Below, piece by piece: positions 1-8,733 of a DNA stretch of 64,000 nucleotides. A program made the position numbers and the translations under genes. Numbering within the stretch: position 1 is the stretch's first letter; each line of letters starts with the position of its first letter. Source of the DNA: CAZDBA01 sp965224765 (GTDB taxonomy: Bacteria > Planctomycetota > Planctomycetia > Pirellulales > Pirellulaceae). Under the pieces are notes generated by a model, which saw only the letters and a program-made list of their open reading frames with translations, had not been told where the DNA came from and made no database searches. The stretch is taken from contig CBDDAC010000025.1 of the NCBI GenBank assembly GCA_965224765.1, positions 1 through 64,000 of the forward strand, read 5' to 3'.

Positions 1-287
1 TGGAGGCACCTTACGACTGGGACGATTTGGGGAACTGGACCGCGCTCCCTAAACTTCGAGGCGTTGATACCGATGGCAATACGATTGTTGCGAAGCATCT
101 GGGTATCGAAACGAAGGGGACTGTAGTGCGCTCTGACGACGAGCATTTGATCGTTACGGTTGGTTTAGACAACTGTATTGTGGTGAGAACGGCGGACGCG
201 ACCTTGATTGCTCATAAAGATCATGAAGCTTCGATTAAGGAAGTCGTAAAAAAGCTTGAGCAGAGTGGTTGGCACGAATATCTTTAG
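1..287 (+). CDS. Mannose-1-phosphate guanylyltransferase, C-terminal part (gene enters from the left edge)
   Basis: The reading frame is open from base 3 with no start codon in the window, so only about the last 95 residues are present. They begin EAPYDWDDLGNW and continue through HLIVTVGLDNCIVV and a TADATLI stretch to the end VKKLEQSGWHEYL. This arrangement is typical of the C-terminal end of bacterial mannose-1-phosphate guanylyltransferases (ManC/GMP type), cytoplasmic enzymes that make GDP-mannose from mannose-1-phosphate and GTP for glycan synthesis. The nucleotide-binding N-terminal domain lies outside the window, so the assignment rests on the tail alone. An apparent TTG start at base 27 is inside the domain and is not the real start. 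The next gene follows after a short gap on the same strand. Confidence 0.8.
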   Translation, partial: EAPYDWDDLGNWTALPKLRGVDTDGNTIVAKHLGIETKGTVVRSDDEHLIVTVGLDNCIVVRTADATLIAHKDHEASIKEVVKKLEQSGWHEYL

Positions 288-334
288 GTTGGCTATGAAT
301 GTGCCAGTACATTGAATTCAACTTTGAGTTTCGC

Positions 335-1942
335 ATGATTTCACGAAAACAGCTTCTTGGTCTGGGTGTGCTTTGGGTTAGCATTTTTGGGGCAGACACA
401 ACGTTGGCTCAAGATGTTCCGGGAGTACAGGCGGCTCAAGGAATCGTATTTGACGATACAAATCGGAATAATGTTTATGATGAACTCGAACCAACACTCG
501 CCAATATCAAAGTTTCCAATGGCAAGGATGTCGTAAAAACTGACGAGGCGGGGCGGTATGAACTGCCCATCGGTGACGACGGAATTGTTTTTGTGATCAA
601 GCCCCAAGGGTGGGCCAGTCCGCTCAATAAAAACCAATTGCCACAGTTTTATTACATTCACAAACCTCAAGGTTCTCCCCCCAACTTTCGATTCCCTGGG
701 GTTGCTCCAACTGGTCCATTGCCCAAGTCGATTGATTTTCCGCTGCATCGCCAGGATGAACCTGATGAATTCCGAGCAATTCTCTTCGGTGATCCCCAGC
801 CTCGCAACCAGAAAGAAGTCGACTATATTGCCCATGATGTAGTCGAAGAGTTGATCGGGACCGATGCATCATTTGGTGTAACGTTGGGAGACATTGCGTA
901 CGACAATTTGTCGACCTTTGAAACACTCAACGAAGCCATCGCGCTGATTGGAATTCCTTGGTACAACGTGATTGGCAATCACGATTTGAACTACGAAGCC
1001 ACTAATGACAGTCAGAGCGACGAGACATTTGAAAAAGTCTACGGACCTGCATACTATTCCTTTGACTATGGCCAGGTTCACTTTATCGTTGTCGATAATA
1101 TTGAGTGGTACGTGGAGGTGGAAGGGCAGCGTGGGCAGTATCGAGGCGGAATTGAGCAGCGTCAAATCGAGTTTATTCACAACGATTTGTCGGCGATCCC
1201 CAAAGACCAGATGGTAGTTTTGCTGATGCACATACCTGTTTTTGATGTGGAGGATCGCGAAGGACTTTATCGTTTGATCGAAGATCGTCCTTTTTGTATT
1301 TCGATCTCAGGCCACACTCACCACCACGAACATCGTTGGTTGAAGAAAGAGGATGGTTGGAGCGGTGCCAAACCGCATCATCACATGATTAATGTGACTG
1401 TCAGTGGCAGTTGGTGGAGTGGGGCGCTTGATGAGCGTGGATTGCCGCATGCGCAGATGGCCGATGGAGCCCCAAACGGATACTCTATTTTGAGTTTTGA
1501 TGGCAAGCGATATCAACTCGACTATAAGGCTGCCGGTCGTGATCCGAACTATCAAATGCAGATTCATGCACCATTCTCTGTTACCGTCGAAAACGTTGCA
1601 GAAACCGAGATCCAAGCCAATATCTTCAATGCGTCTGAAGTGGCCAAAGTTGAAATGAGAATGGGCGCAGGTGATTGGGCGGAGATGAAGCGAGTGGTGA
1701 AGAATGACCCTGCATTTGAAGCGATGTATCAAACGGAACTTGCTTTGGCAGACAAAACATGGCAAGAAATGCCAAAACCCAAGCCCAGTACGCACTTGTG
1801 GCTTGCGAATCTGCTGGGAGATATCGCACCGGGAACCCATGTGATTGAAGTCCGAGCGATTGAACCGGAATCTGAGCAACGGCTTGGGCAATCATTTTTG
1901 GGTAGGCGAACAATAAGAGTCGTGGCAGAGGATCAGAAATGA
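335..1942 (+). CDS. Secreted calcineurin-like metallophosphoesterase with N-terminal SdrD-B-like domain
   Basis: I place the start at ATG 335 rather than the upstream in-frame ATG 299, because 335 gives a clean signal peptide (MISRKQLLGLGVLWVSIFGA, then TLAQD). The mature protein begins with a short beta-sandwich-like segment (AQGIVFDDTNRNNVYDE...), as in SdrD-B domains. The metallophosphoesterase core follows, with GDPQP (first metal motif, Gln in place of the usual His), GDIAYDN, GNHD, a lone LLMH and GHTHHH. A C-terminal beta domain completes about 535 residues. Known relatives hydrolyse phosphoesters using two metal ions; the substrate cannot be told from sequence. The protein is probably periplasmic. 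Its stop overlaps the ATG of the next gene (ATGA), so the two are translationally coupled. Confidence 0.85.
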   Translation: MISRKQLLGLGVLWVSIFGADTTLAQDVPGVQAAQGIVFDDTNRNNVYDELEPTLANIKVSNGKDVVKTDEAGRYELPIGDDGIVFVIKPQGWASPLNKNQLPQFYYIHKPQGSPPNFRFPGVAPTGPLPKSIDFPLHRQDEPDEFRAILFGDPQPRNQKEVDYIAHDVVEELIGTDASFGVTLGDIAYDNLSTFETLNEAIALIGIPWYNVIGNHDLNYEATNDSQSDETFEKVYGPAYYSFDYGQVHFIVVDNIEWYVEVEGQRGQYRGGIEQRQIEFIHNDLSAIPKDQMVVLLMHIPVFDVEDREGLYRLIEDRPFCISISGHTHHHEHRWLKKEDGWSGAKPHHHMINVTVSGSWWSGALDERGLPHAQMADGAPNGYSILSFDGKRYQLDYKAAGRDPNYQMQIHAPFSVTVENVAETEIQANIFNASEVAKVEMRMGAGDWAEMKRVVKNDPAFEAMYQTELALADKTWQEMPKPKPSTHLWLANLLGDIAPGTHVIEVRAIEPESEQRLGQSFLGRRTIRVVAEDQK

Positions 1943-2967
1943 TTAACGCGATTTTCCAAGTTGGGTTGCCGATGTCAATCTGGCTATTCGTCTGCGTTGT
2001 TGCCGCGGCCCAGGATAGACCCAGCAATTTGTGTGCGGGCGAAGAACCCATCGGATACTTGAACTGGTCAACCAAAACGATGGGCGGTCGGCAGGTTTGG
2101 ACCGATGTAAAACACTTTGATGGCTGGCGGATTCAGCTGAACCATGTGACGGGTCATCATCGATTGCTGGACCCAAACGATTTTCGACACGCTTGGGGAA
2201 ATTTGCCCCACTGTGAACTCAAGCTAAATCAGGTGGCGGAGGCCGAGCAGTTGAAGCCATATTCTGGCAAGATGGTTGTATTGTTACATGGATTGAATCG
2301 TTCCCACGCATCCATGTTGCCGATGGCAAAGTGTCTTCGTGAAAACGGATACCAGGTGCTGAATTTTCAATACGCCAGCAGTCGTGCCACCATTGGCGAT
2401 CATGCAACTGCTTTGTCGCAGATTATTGATGGGTTTGGCGACGGTGTCACCGAAATCAATTTTGTTGGGCACAGCATGGGAAATCTGGTCGTAAGGCACT
2501 ACCTGCACAACACACGAAATGAACTTACCGGTGAGGAAGGGGATTCGCGAATTGGAAGAATGGTCATGATTGGACCGCCCAATCAAGGTTCTCGTATGGC
2601 TCGATTGATGAAGTACAGCGGGGTTTTCAATTTGGTCACAGGAGCCAGTGGCGCGCAGCTATCTACGAACTGGGAACGACTTGAGCCATTGTTGTCAAAG
2701 CCCAGGTTTCAATTTGGAATTCTTGCCGGGGGCCAAGCAGAAGATTCTGCATTCTCTAATCCCCTGCTGGCAGGGAGGGATGACTTTACGGTCAGCGTCG
2801 AGGAAGCAAAGCTAGAAGGAGCTCACGATTTTATTGTCCGTCCCTGGAATCATACCGGCATGATGAAGAACACCGACGCCATGGAACTAACGTTGAGATT
2901 TTTGAAACGCGGTTTTTTCGTTGCTGAAGAGCAGCGTCAACCGATCGTCAGGGAATTTGGTGAATAG
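1939..2967 (+). CDS. Secreted lipase-like alpha/beta hydrolase
   Basis: The protein starts with a signal peptide (IWLFVCVVAAAQ) and carries an alpha/beta-hydrolase fold. VVLLHGLNRS provides the oxyanion strand, GHSMGN holds the nucleophile serine, a conserved Asp lies near GRDDFTV and a His in NHTGMM. The spacing resembles triacylglycerol lipase / PGAP1-like esterases. The likely reaction is hydrolysis of an ester bond in the periplasm; the substrate is unknown. The gene overlaps the upstream phosphoesterase by four bases and the downstream ruvX by one base, so the three probably share a transcript. Three consecutive overlapping frames with no odd residues argue that sequence quality is good here. 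Confidence 0.82.
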   Translation: MINAIFQVGLPMSIWLFVCVVAAAQDRPSNLCAGEEPIGYLNWSTKTMGGRQVWTDVKHFDGWRIQLNHVTGHHRLLDPNDFRHAWGNLPHCELKLNQVAEAEQLKPYSGKMVVLLHGLNRSHASMLPMAKCLRENGYQVLNFQYASSRATIGDHATALSQIIDGFGDGVTEINFVGHSMGNLVVRHYLHNTRNELTGEEGDSRIGRMVMIGPPNQGSRMARLMKYSGVFNLVTGASGAQLSTNWERLEPLLSKPRFQFGILAGGQAEDSAFSNPLLAGRDDFTVSVEEAKLEGAHDFIVRPWNHTGMMKNTDAMELTLRFLKRGFFVAEEQRQPIVREFGE

Positions 2968-3434
2968 TGAGTGAGATTCCCACTGAGGGCCGATTGGCCG
3001 GTATTGATTTCGGAACTGTGCGAATTGGAATCGCCATTACCGACGCCGGGCAGATGCTGGCGAGTCCCTATGAGAACTACAATCGCAAAACGGTTGAAAA
3101 AGACGCCGAGTACTTTTGTAAACTTGCCGAACACGAATGTATTGTTGCATTTGTCGTTGGATTGCCAGTTCACATGAGTGGTGACAGTAGCCGAATGTCA
3201 GAGGCAGCGACAAAGTTTGGTGAATGGTTGGGGCAGAAGACCGGAGTTCCTGTTGTTTGGTTTGATGAACGATTTACTTCGTCACTGGCAAACCAAATAA
3301 TGTCAGAGGGAAATTTGACGAAGAAACAGAAGAAGAAGCGGCTGGATATGTTGGCGGCTCAAATCTTGTTGGCGTCGTTTTTGGAGTCGGACCGAATTGG
3401 ACATGATCACTATTTTCCGCCTAAAGAGATTTAA
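2967..3434 (+). CDS. ruvX: Putative pre-16S rRNA nuclease / Holliday junction resolvase-like protein RuvX (YqgF)
   Basis: The start is GTG 2967, whose G is the last base of the preceding stop codon; no later ATG would preserve the first strand of the fold. The RNase H-like fold is visible: LAGIDFGTVRIGIA with the first catalytic Asp, the VVGLPVHMSG strand, WFDERFTS, and a final acidic DMLAAQILLASFLE helix. These are hallmark positions of YqgF/RuvX, which trims the 5' end of 16S rRNA precursor in E. coli. The 155-residue length is normal. It is the last gene of the overlapping group starting at 335; its function is unrelated to its secreted neighbours, so the linkage may be only positional. 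Confidence 0.92.
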   Translation: MSEIPTEGRLAGIDFGTVRIGIAITDAGQMLASPYENYNRKTVEKDAEYFCKLAEHECIVAFVVGLPVHMSGDSSRMSEAATKFGEWLGQKTGVPVVWFDERFTSSLANQIMSEGNLTKKQKKKRLDMLAAQILLASFLESDRIGHDHYFPPKEI

Positions 3435-3589
3435 TGCGAGTCCCGTGAACGTCGGGCGCTGTATACGCCAAAGACCCCTAAGGGGACGCCGTGAGTAAAG
3501 GGGATTTGCACGAGCGGAATCGAGATCATATTGAGAAAGAGTGTGATTGTTCTTTCAGCCATGAGGCCCTGCGATAGGCAAGATACATG

Positions 3590-3623
3590 AAAAATGGTCG
3601 TTGCGCTCAAGGGCAACGACCAT
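3590..3623 (-). terminator. Rho-independent terminator of the HtrA-like pair
   Basis: An 11-bp perfect stem (ATGGTCGTTGC at 3594-3604 with GCAACGACCAT at 3613-3623) encloses an 8-base loop. Read on the minus strand the stem is followed directly by a run of T. It lies 39 bases past the stop of the minus-strand gene ending at 3662, as expected for the end of that operon. Confidence 0.8.
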
Positions 3624-3661
3624 GTGTAAAGTTTCTTGGTGTCCAACGTTTATGTGGATTG

Positions 3662-5191
3662 CTAGTTTTCGATACCGTTAATCAGGTCGCCTTTTGACGC
3701 TTCTAATTTTTTGATCTTGCGTTTGAAGGTGTAGAGTTTCTTTTTCAGGTTAACGAGTTCGGCGTTTCGAGTCTTGCCTTCTTTTTCGAGAACATCGATC
3801 CGTTCCTGAACGCTGCTCATTGCGACTTTCATATCCTTCTCAAGTTCTTCCATCATGTGATCAAACTTGGCTTGAATGTCGTCTTGCATTTTGCTGAGTT
3901 CGTCCAAGCGAGCATCTTCAACTTCCTTTACTTGCTTTAGATCTGCTTGCTCGTCAGGAATCCCTAAGACATCAGTTTGAAGTCGAGCAATTTTTCGATC
4001 GACTTCCTCAAGGCGAAGTTTGTTGATGACTGCTGGAGAAAGTTCACCCGATTTTAGGCTCTCGACAATTGTCAAAATGGTATCTGCAGGTAGGGCAAGG
4101 CTAGAAACACGTTCTGCCCGTGCAATGTTGATTCCCACGATCTGGCCAGACAGGTCGACGACCGGGCCGCCACACTGGTTCGCATTGAGTCCACAATCGT
4201 GCTGGAACGCGGCAGGAAAGTCCTGTCGACGCTTTGAGAGTTTGCTTCCCATGCGATTCTGCTGGTTACTTCGCTCGAAGTCCGAATTGAAGTTGCCTGC
4301 ATCAGCAAGTTCGAGGTTGAGTTTGAGTTCTTCGTCACCGCGTCGAACGATCAATTCAACACGATCACCGGGTTCGAATGTCGCGAGTGTTGATTGAAGG
4401 TCAGAGAATTCCTTGATGTCGGTCTCGCCGATTTTGATAATGACATCGTTAACCCACAGGTCAGCTTTGTCGGCAGGCGAGTCGGGAACGACTTGAATGA
4501 TCTTTACGCCAACCAAGTCTGCGCTCGGAGTACGATCCGATTGGATCCCAACAAACGCTTTGGTGGCGGCAATCTTTCGAACGTTGACACCGACGGTGCC
4601 CAACGAGAATGGGTCTTCATCGGGGCCGGCGCAGGCTAGCCAGCTGCCGGTAAGTGGAGTCGGGGCGGCCGAGAAGTTGGCAGCGGGCAAGTTTTCTGCT
4701 TCGATCTTGAGCATCGCAAGATCACTTCGCCTGTGAATGCCAAAAACAGTTGCGTCATACTTTTTTCCGTTGGCCCAGACATTGATCTTGTCATCGAGTT
4801 GACTTGCTTTGGTCAGAATGAGTCCATCCGAATCGACGATCGTTCCCAATGCAATTTGCTTTTCGCCTGAAAAAATGATTGCAGTTGATTGGGAAGCCGA
4901 GGCGGCAACGGGTGCGAATGTCGAAATCATCTCATCTGAATTGCGAGCGATTTTTAGCAAGCGACGCAAGTTCTGAGTGCCGGTTCGCGGCTGTTGTTCA
5001 GGTCGATCCGGTTTCTCTTCATCCGCTGAAGTCTCATCGTTTGAGTCCTCAGATTGAGATGCATTGTCTTCTGTTTGCTCTGATTTTTTTTCGGCTGGAG
5101 CTTTGTCATCTTGTGCGGTTGAGCCGTTGACCATGAGGCCCAATGCGATTGCAAATGCGAAAAACAGAGAGTTTATTTTCATTTTGTTCAT
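3662..5191 (-). CDS. HtrA/S1C-like protein with PDZ domain inside the protease fold, catalytic residues replaced
   Basis: A 509-residue secreted protein: signal peptide, an acidic Ser/Glu-rich linker (about 28-70), the first trypsin-like barrel (about 105-200), a PDZ domain (about 213-296), the second-barrel motif (about 325-375), then a long coiled coil to the C terminus. The position equivalent to the HtrA histidine is in LTKASQL (Ser/Gln, no His), and the usual GNSGGP nucleophile motif reads NQCGGP (Cys 340). The Asp of SDLAMLKI is kept. It is therefore probably not a serine protease, although a Cys nucleophile cannot be ruled out. The PDZ sits between the two halves of the protease domain instead of after them. 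It follows an intact HtrA-like gene by 53 bases on the same strand, so co-expression and a chaperone or regulatory role are plausible. Confidence 0.85.
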   Translation of the reverse strand: MNKMKINSLFFAFAIALGLMVNGSTAQDDKAPAEKKSEQTEDNASQSEDSNDETSADEEKPDRPEQQPRTGTQNLRRLLKIARNSDEMISTFAPVAASASQSTAIIFSGEKQIALGTIVDSDGLILTKASQLDDKINVWANGKKYDATVFGIHRRSDLAMLKIEAENLPAANFSAAPTPLTGSWLACAGPDEDPFSLGTVGVNVRKIAATKAFVGIQSDRTPSADLVGVKIIQVVPDSPADKADLWVNDVIIKIGETDIKEFSDLQSTLATFEPGDRVELIVRRGDEELKLNLELADAGNFNSDFERSNQQNRMGSKLSKRRQDFPAAFQHDCGLNANQCGGPVVDLSGQIVGINIARAERVSSLALPADTILTIVESLKSGELSPAVINKLRLEEVDRKIARLQTDVLGIPDEQADLKQVKEVEDARLDELSKMQDDIQAKFDHMMEELEKDMKVAMSSVQERIDVLEKEGKTRNAELVNLKKKLYTFKRKIKKLEASKGDLINGIEN

Positions 5192-5244
5192 AGTCGATCT
5201 TGATTAGATGTTTGCGGTTGGGATTGAACGAAAAAATAGGGCGG

Positions 5245-6258
5245 CTATTGGGAGCCCACTTTGAGTTTCAGTTCCAGTTCTTCGTCGCCTCGTTTGACCA
5301 GAAGTGTCAAATTGTCTTTTGGTTTCATGTTGCGTGCCATACGCCCGAAGTCAACTTTGCTGCTGACCTCCGTTTCATTGACTTTCAGGATGATATCGCC
5401 GACCTTCAACCCCGCTTCTTCTGCGGGGCTTTCACTTTCGACGACTGAAATTTCATTGGTGGATGCTTTGAAACTGATGCCAAGGAAAGGGTTGTTTCCT
5501 CCGCCAATGATTTCTCCAGCTTCTAGTTGATCCCAATCGTCAGAGAATGTGTCTACGGGGACGTGAAGGTTCTCCCAGAGTTGATTTGAGATGCGTGAGT
5601 GAATTCCAATCAAGTTGCCCTCCATGTCGACAAGGGGGCCTCCTGAGTCACCACCAACCAAGGTGCAGTCGGAGCGAACGACTCGGGGTGAGTTGGAGAT
5701 GACACGGCCAACTCGGACGACCATCCCACGGGGTTCATTCCAGCCGCCTGGATGGCCAACAGCAATGATCCACTGGCCTTTATTAAGTGTTTCAGATTCG
5801 CCCAGATCGATATAAGGATAGGTGCCTTCGCCTTTGAGCTTGAGCATGCCTGAGTCGACCATTCGGTTGACGCCCAGAGTCTTGGCGTCCTTGGAGGAGC
5901 CATCCGGGAAAATGATTTTGGCAGTCTTGTTAGGTTTTCCGATGACGTGTGCGGCGGTCAAAATATAACCATCTCGACTAACAATCACGCCAGTTCCTTG
6001 AGCTCCTCCGATCTGGATGTTGACGGTTGCCGCCTTAACCAGATCAGAAATCTCGCGTACACGATCTTCCATCGCGCGCATTTGTTGCAGATTGGGCGTT
6101 TCACCCGTTCTGAGGAAATCCAAGTCGATATCTTCAGCGCTGGTTTTAGAAGTCTCTGAGTTTTGGGTACTGGTGTTGGCTTGTTCTTGGGCCAGCACAA
6201 CACCACAAATCGAGAACGTGAAAAGGAATGTGAAGACTAACCAGCGATGTGTTGTCAT
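5245..6258 (-). CDS. Trypsin-like serine protease with PDZ domain (HtrA/DegQ-like)
   Basis: Signal peptide (FTFLFTFSICGVVLAQ), then a trypsin-like domain (about 85-245) with a complete triad: His 104 in LTAAHVI, Asp 135 in MVDSGMLK and Ser 205 in GGDSGGPLV. One PDZ domain follows (about 255-335). At 337 residues it is shorter than classic DegP, which has two PDZ domains, and matches DegS/DegQ-like planctomycete proteins. It probably acts in the periplasm on misfolded or exposed substrates. It is the first gene of a minus-strand pair; the second gene is a degenerate relative. A divergent MBL-fold gene lies beyond a 486-base intergenic region. Confidence 0.9.
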   Translation of the reverse strand: MTTHRWLVFTFLFTFSICGVVLAQEQANTSTQNSETSKTSAEDIDLDFLRTGETPNLQQMRAMEDRVREISDLVKAATVNIQIGGAQGTGVIVSRDGYILTAAHVIGKPNKTAKIIFPDGSSKDAKTLGVNRMVDSGMLKLKGEGTYPYIDLGESETLNKGQWIIAVGHPGGWNEPRGMVVRVGRVISNSPRVVRSDCTLVGGDSGGPLVDMEGNLIGIHSRISNQLWENLHVPVDTFSDDWDQLEAGEIIGGGNNPFLGISFKASTNEISVVESESPAEEAGLKVGDIILKVNETEVSSKVDFGRMARNMKPKDNLTLLVKRGDEELELKLKVGSQ

Positions 6259-6744
6259 TGAGTTCTACCTAAAAAGTTCTTTTATGAAATAGAAACCGCC
6301 CGTAGAATGGCTTCATAACATTGTAACACTTGGTTAAGCTGCTGGGACAGAGTTGTGTAGGTAAACCCTGCAAGCAACTAAAGTGGTTGGTGAAAAAGGG
6401 TATGAAAGGGAAATTTCGACGCCGATAATCGTAGGATCCTTACCAGTTTTGCAGTTTTTAACGATGAAATTGATGGTGTTGCCATTCCTGGTGTATGGGG
6501 AATTACGAATAGGACAGTTTCTGTTTTGAGAATCACGGTGTTTTTGAGTGCTGTCTTAACGAAACCAATTCAGTTCGAGTTGAATTCAAATGTTAAGCCA
6601 ATACAATCTTTAGCAACCAGCGCCCCGAAACGCTTGTTTGAGATTTGTGTGTGATTTTGCACCCATTTTTTGACGATGCCTCGCCTTGTCGCGAGAGACA
6701 TGATGAACTGATTCCCTGAACAAGCGCACTCGACCTTGTGATCC
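6259..6744. other. Intergenic region between divergent HtrA-like and MBL-fold genes
   Basis: 486 bases separate the two divergent starts and must hold both promoters. I see AT-rich stretches but no motif I can name, no tRNA-like structure and no convincing small ORF. Confidence 0.4.
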
Positions 6745-7548
6745 ATGATTCAAGCCAAACCAGTATTTTCGAACGTTATCGAAGTTAACCACCAGCTAGG
6801 GCACGTTCTTGGGTGCAACGTCTATATCATCTTTTCCCAGGGCGAATGGGTAATGATCGATATTGGCTACAAGGACGCCGTAGATGAAATTGTCGAATTG
6901 GTTCGCGACCTCGACTTTCCATTTTCGAAGTGCAAGACCTTGATTGCGACTCATGCGGACGTTGATCATATCCAGGGACTTGCCAAGGCAAAGCAAATTT
7001 TCAAGGCGGAAGTAACCGCCCATCACCTGGCTGCGGAACCGTTGCGTACTGGCGACCCAATCAAGACCTTTGCAAAAATTGAAGCACAGAATATCGACAT
7101 GGAGATGCCGCCTGTCGAAGTCGAGCATTTGGTCGACGACGGCGACGTAATTTCAGTGGGAGAATTGGAGTTGGAAGTTTGGTTGACTCCAGGGCATACC
7201 GATAGCCAGTTAGCGTTTCGTATGGGTGAGTTATTGTTCAGTGGCGACAATATCTATCGAGATGGTGGAGTCGGAGCGATTGATGCACATCATGGAAGTG
7301 ATCTCGTTGCGTTTGTTTCCTCACTCAAGCGAATTCGCGAGAGCGATGTGAAGTGGTTGTTGCCCAGTCACGGTCCTATTTTTCGCAAGGATGATGCGTT
7401 GCTGGATGCGGCGATCACTCGAGTGGAAGGCTATCAACATTTGGCAGATTTTGGGACTTGTGCGGTAGATTGGCCAATGATGGATAAGTTCGAAGAAGAC
7501 ATCCGAAACGGTATCATGCCTGAGGACAAAGCAAATTCGAATCGCTAG
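6745..7548 (+). CDS. Metallo-beta-lactamase-fold hydrolase
   Basis: A 267-residue cytoplasmic protein with no signal peptide. Zinc ligands are visible as THADVDH (His 70, Asp 72, Asp 74, His 75), TPGHTDSQ, SGDN and LPSHGPIF near the end. This is the glyoxalase II-like branch of the MBL superfamily, whose members hydrolyse thioesters, lactones or similar bonds with one or two metal ions. The classic motif is HxHxDH; here the first His is preceded by Thr and the middle residue is Asp, a variant seen in some subfamilies. The substrate cannot be assigned. It stands alone between a divergent protease gene and a small secreted-protein gene. Confidence 0.85.
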   Translation: MIQAKPVFSNVIEVNHQLGHVLGCNVYIIFSQGEWVMIDIGYKDAVDEIVELVRDLDFPFSKCKTLIATHADVDHIQGLAKAKQIFKAEVTAHHLAAEPLRTGDPIKTFAKIEAQNIDMEMPPVEVEHLVDDGDVISVGELELEVWLTPGHTDSQLAFRMGELLFSGDNIYRDGGVGAIDAHHGSDLVAFVSSLKRIRESDVKWLLPSHGPIFRKDDALLDAAITRVEGYQHLADFGTCAVDWPMMDKFEEDIRNGIMPEDKANSNR

Positions 7549-7750
7549 CAGGCTCGATTCGGAATGCCCGCAAACTTTGACTACTCTTCTTAACTGATCT
7601 GATGCGTCGTAGATTATCGATGCTGAACCGCTTTGGAGGGATTTTGTCAGATAATCCTTCAATGCCGTTCGTTCTGATTGCCGATGGTCACATTGAGCAA
7701 TACTACCGCCGCGTTGGTCGAACGAACCCGTTGGCGTAACCGACCCAAAC

Positions 7751-7756
7751 AGGAGG
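7751..7756 (+). promoter_or_regulatory. Strong Shine-Dalgarno site for the Tyr-rich secreted protein
   Basis: AGGAGG lies 10 bases before ATG 7767 and fixes the start of the small gene. Such strong sites are uncommon in this window. Confidence 0.7.
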
Positions 7757-7766
7757 AGCCTCTCCA

Positions 7767-8096
7767 ATGATTCGTCGTTTAATCTTGGCCGTAGCGGTCG
7801 TCGCAGCGATGGCGATTGTTAGCCAACCGGGATCCGCTGAAGCCCAGCAGCCTCAGGGATATCAAACTAATTGGGGCGATCAGTCCGGACAAAATCTGGA
7901 TCGTTTCTATCACTATCCGTATGTGTACTATCCACAGAATTATTACAGCAACAACTACTACCAAAGTGCAGACAATATGTACTATCGGTACCCAGCTGAG
8001 ATGCGAATTCCTGTGTACAACCGCCATTGGCACAACTACTACCCCTCACCACGTCGTTACCACTTCGGTCATCATTTCTTGACCGACATTTTTTAA
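7767..8096 (+). CDS. Small secreted Tyr/His-rich protein, planctomycete type
   Basis: A 109-residue protein with a clear signal peptide (LILAVAVVAAMAIVSQPGSA, cleavage near AEA/QQ). The mature part is dominated by Tyr, Asn, Pro and His (YPYVYYPQNYY, NNYYQ) and ends in a block rich in His and Phe, YHFGHHFLTDIF. I recall related small proteins with a similar C-terminal block from planctomycetes, some labelled calmodulin-binding, but no function is established. A strong ribosome site and a terminator right after the gene suggest a highly expressed single-gene unit. A cell-surface or periplasmic structural role is a guess. Confidence 0.75.
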   Translation: MIRRLILAVAVVAAMAIVSQPGSAEAQQPQGYQTNWGDQSGQNLDRFYHYPYVYYPQNYYSNNYYQSADNMYYRYPAEMRIPVYNRHWHNYYPSPRRYHFGHHFLTDIF

Positions 8097-8120
8097 ACGA
8101 CTCGGACGGCAACAGATTGA

Positions 8121-8149
8121 AAAAGCAGGGTGATATGCCCTGTTTTTTT
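8121..8149 (+). terminator. Rho-independent terminator after the Tyr-rich protein
   Basis: CAGGG and CCCTG arms with a short loop, flanked by A4 on the left and an uninterrupted T run on the right, 25 bases past the stop codon. Confidence 0.8.
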
Positions 8150-8733
8150 ATGCGCTTTGATCAGAAGGTCAAACGACCTCGGAACCGAACCGCCACACGG
8201 ACGATCTGCCGACGAAATACGATGTATTCAACAGATGTCGTCGCGTCCGCGACTTTGTTTTTGGTGGGGATGTTTCCCCAGACTGAAAGTCTGGGGCTAA
8301 AGGAAATAGCCGCTCTGCGGCAAGTTGTTTGTGGTCGCTCGCCTGTGGTCGGTCACGTTCCTTAGTGGCAACCCGACGAGGCTGTGACTTTTTCAATCGT
8401 GTACGAATCGATTGGCGTTGGCATCGGCTTCATGGAAACCCGAAGCGTGAGCGAGGACGGATCAGCACCGGCCTTCACACGTGTTGTTTTTCAACAGGCC
8501 CTGAAGTCTGGGGCTAAGGGAAATAGCCGCTCTGCGGCAAATGTTCTATGGGACGAGTGCTGAGCATTATGTTTCGGCGGGAGCCTCAACCTCCCAAAAT
8601 CGTGTCAGCCAATGGTTTGTCGAACATATCGCAACGCAAAATCGAGTCACCAGTGGTTGGTCGAAAATATCAACCCAAGAGCGAGGTAGCCCATGGTTGT
8701 CGAAATTATCGCAACATGGTCGACACGCAAAAT
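8150..8733. repeat. Non-coding repeat region between the Tyr-rich protein and ruvA
   Basis: No credible gene. It contains a CCCCAGACTGAAAGTCTGGGG hairpin region (8276-8297), and a 36-base unit with AGTCTGGGGCTAA and AATAGCCGCTCTGCGGCAA at about 8288-8323, repeated at 8504-8540. It also has a copy of the GGAAACCCGA hairpin family (8431-8460), one copy of the GGGAGGTTGAGG family (8571-8596), and three degenerate direct repeats built on GGTTGTCGAA and ATCGCAAC at about 8611-8745. The whole stretch looks like an accumulation of dispersed intergenic elements. Confidence 0.6.
8571..8596 (+). repeat. Dispersed hairpin repeat, GGGAG/CTCCC family, copy 1
   Basis: Copy of the element TTCGGCRGGAGCCTCAACC followed by TCCC; the inner GGGAG and CTCCC pair around a 7-base loop. 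Other copies lie at 13.4, 25.5, 26.8, 28.2, 47.9, 50.4, 54.7 and 63.4 kb. Confidence 0.8.

Noticed and set aside
6259..6744. Possible tRNA or small RNA in the divergent spacer
   Set aside because: No T-loop-like GTTCGA with matching stems and no terminator-like hairpin were found; the same check failed in the other long spacers.
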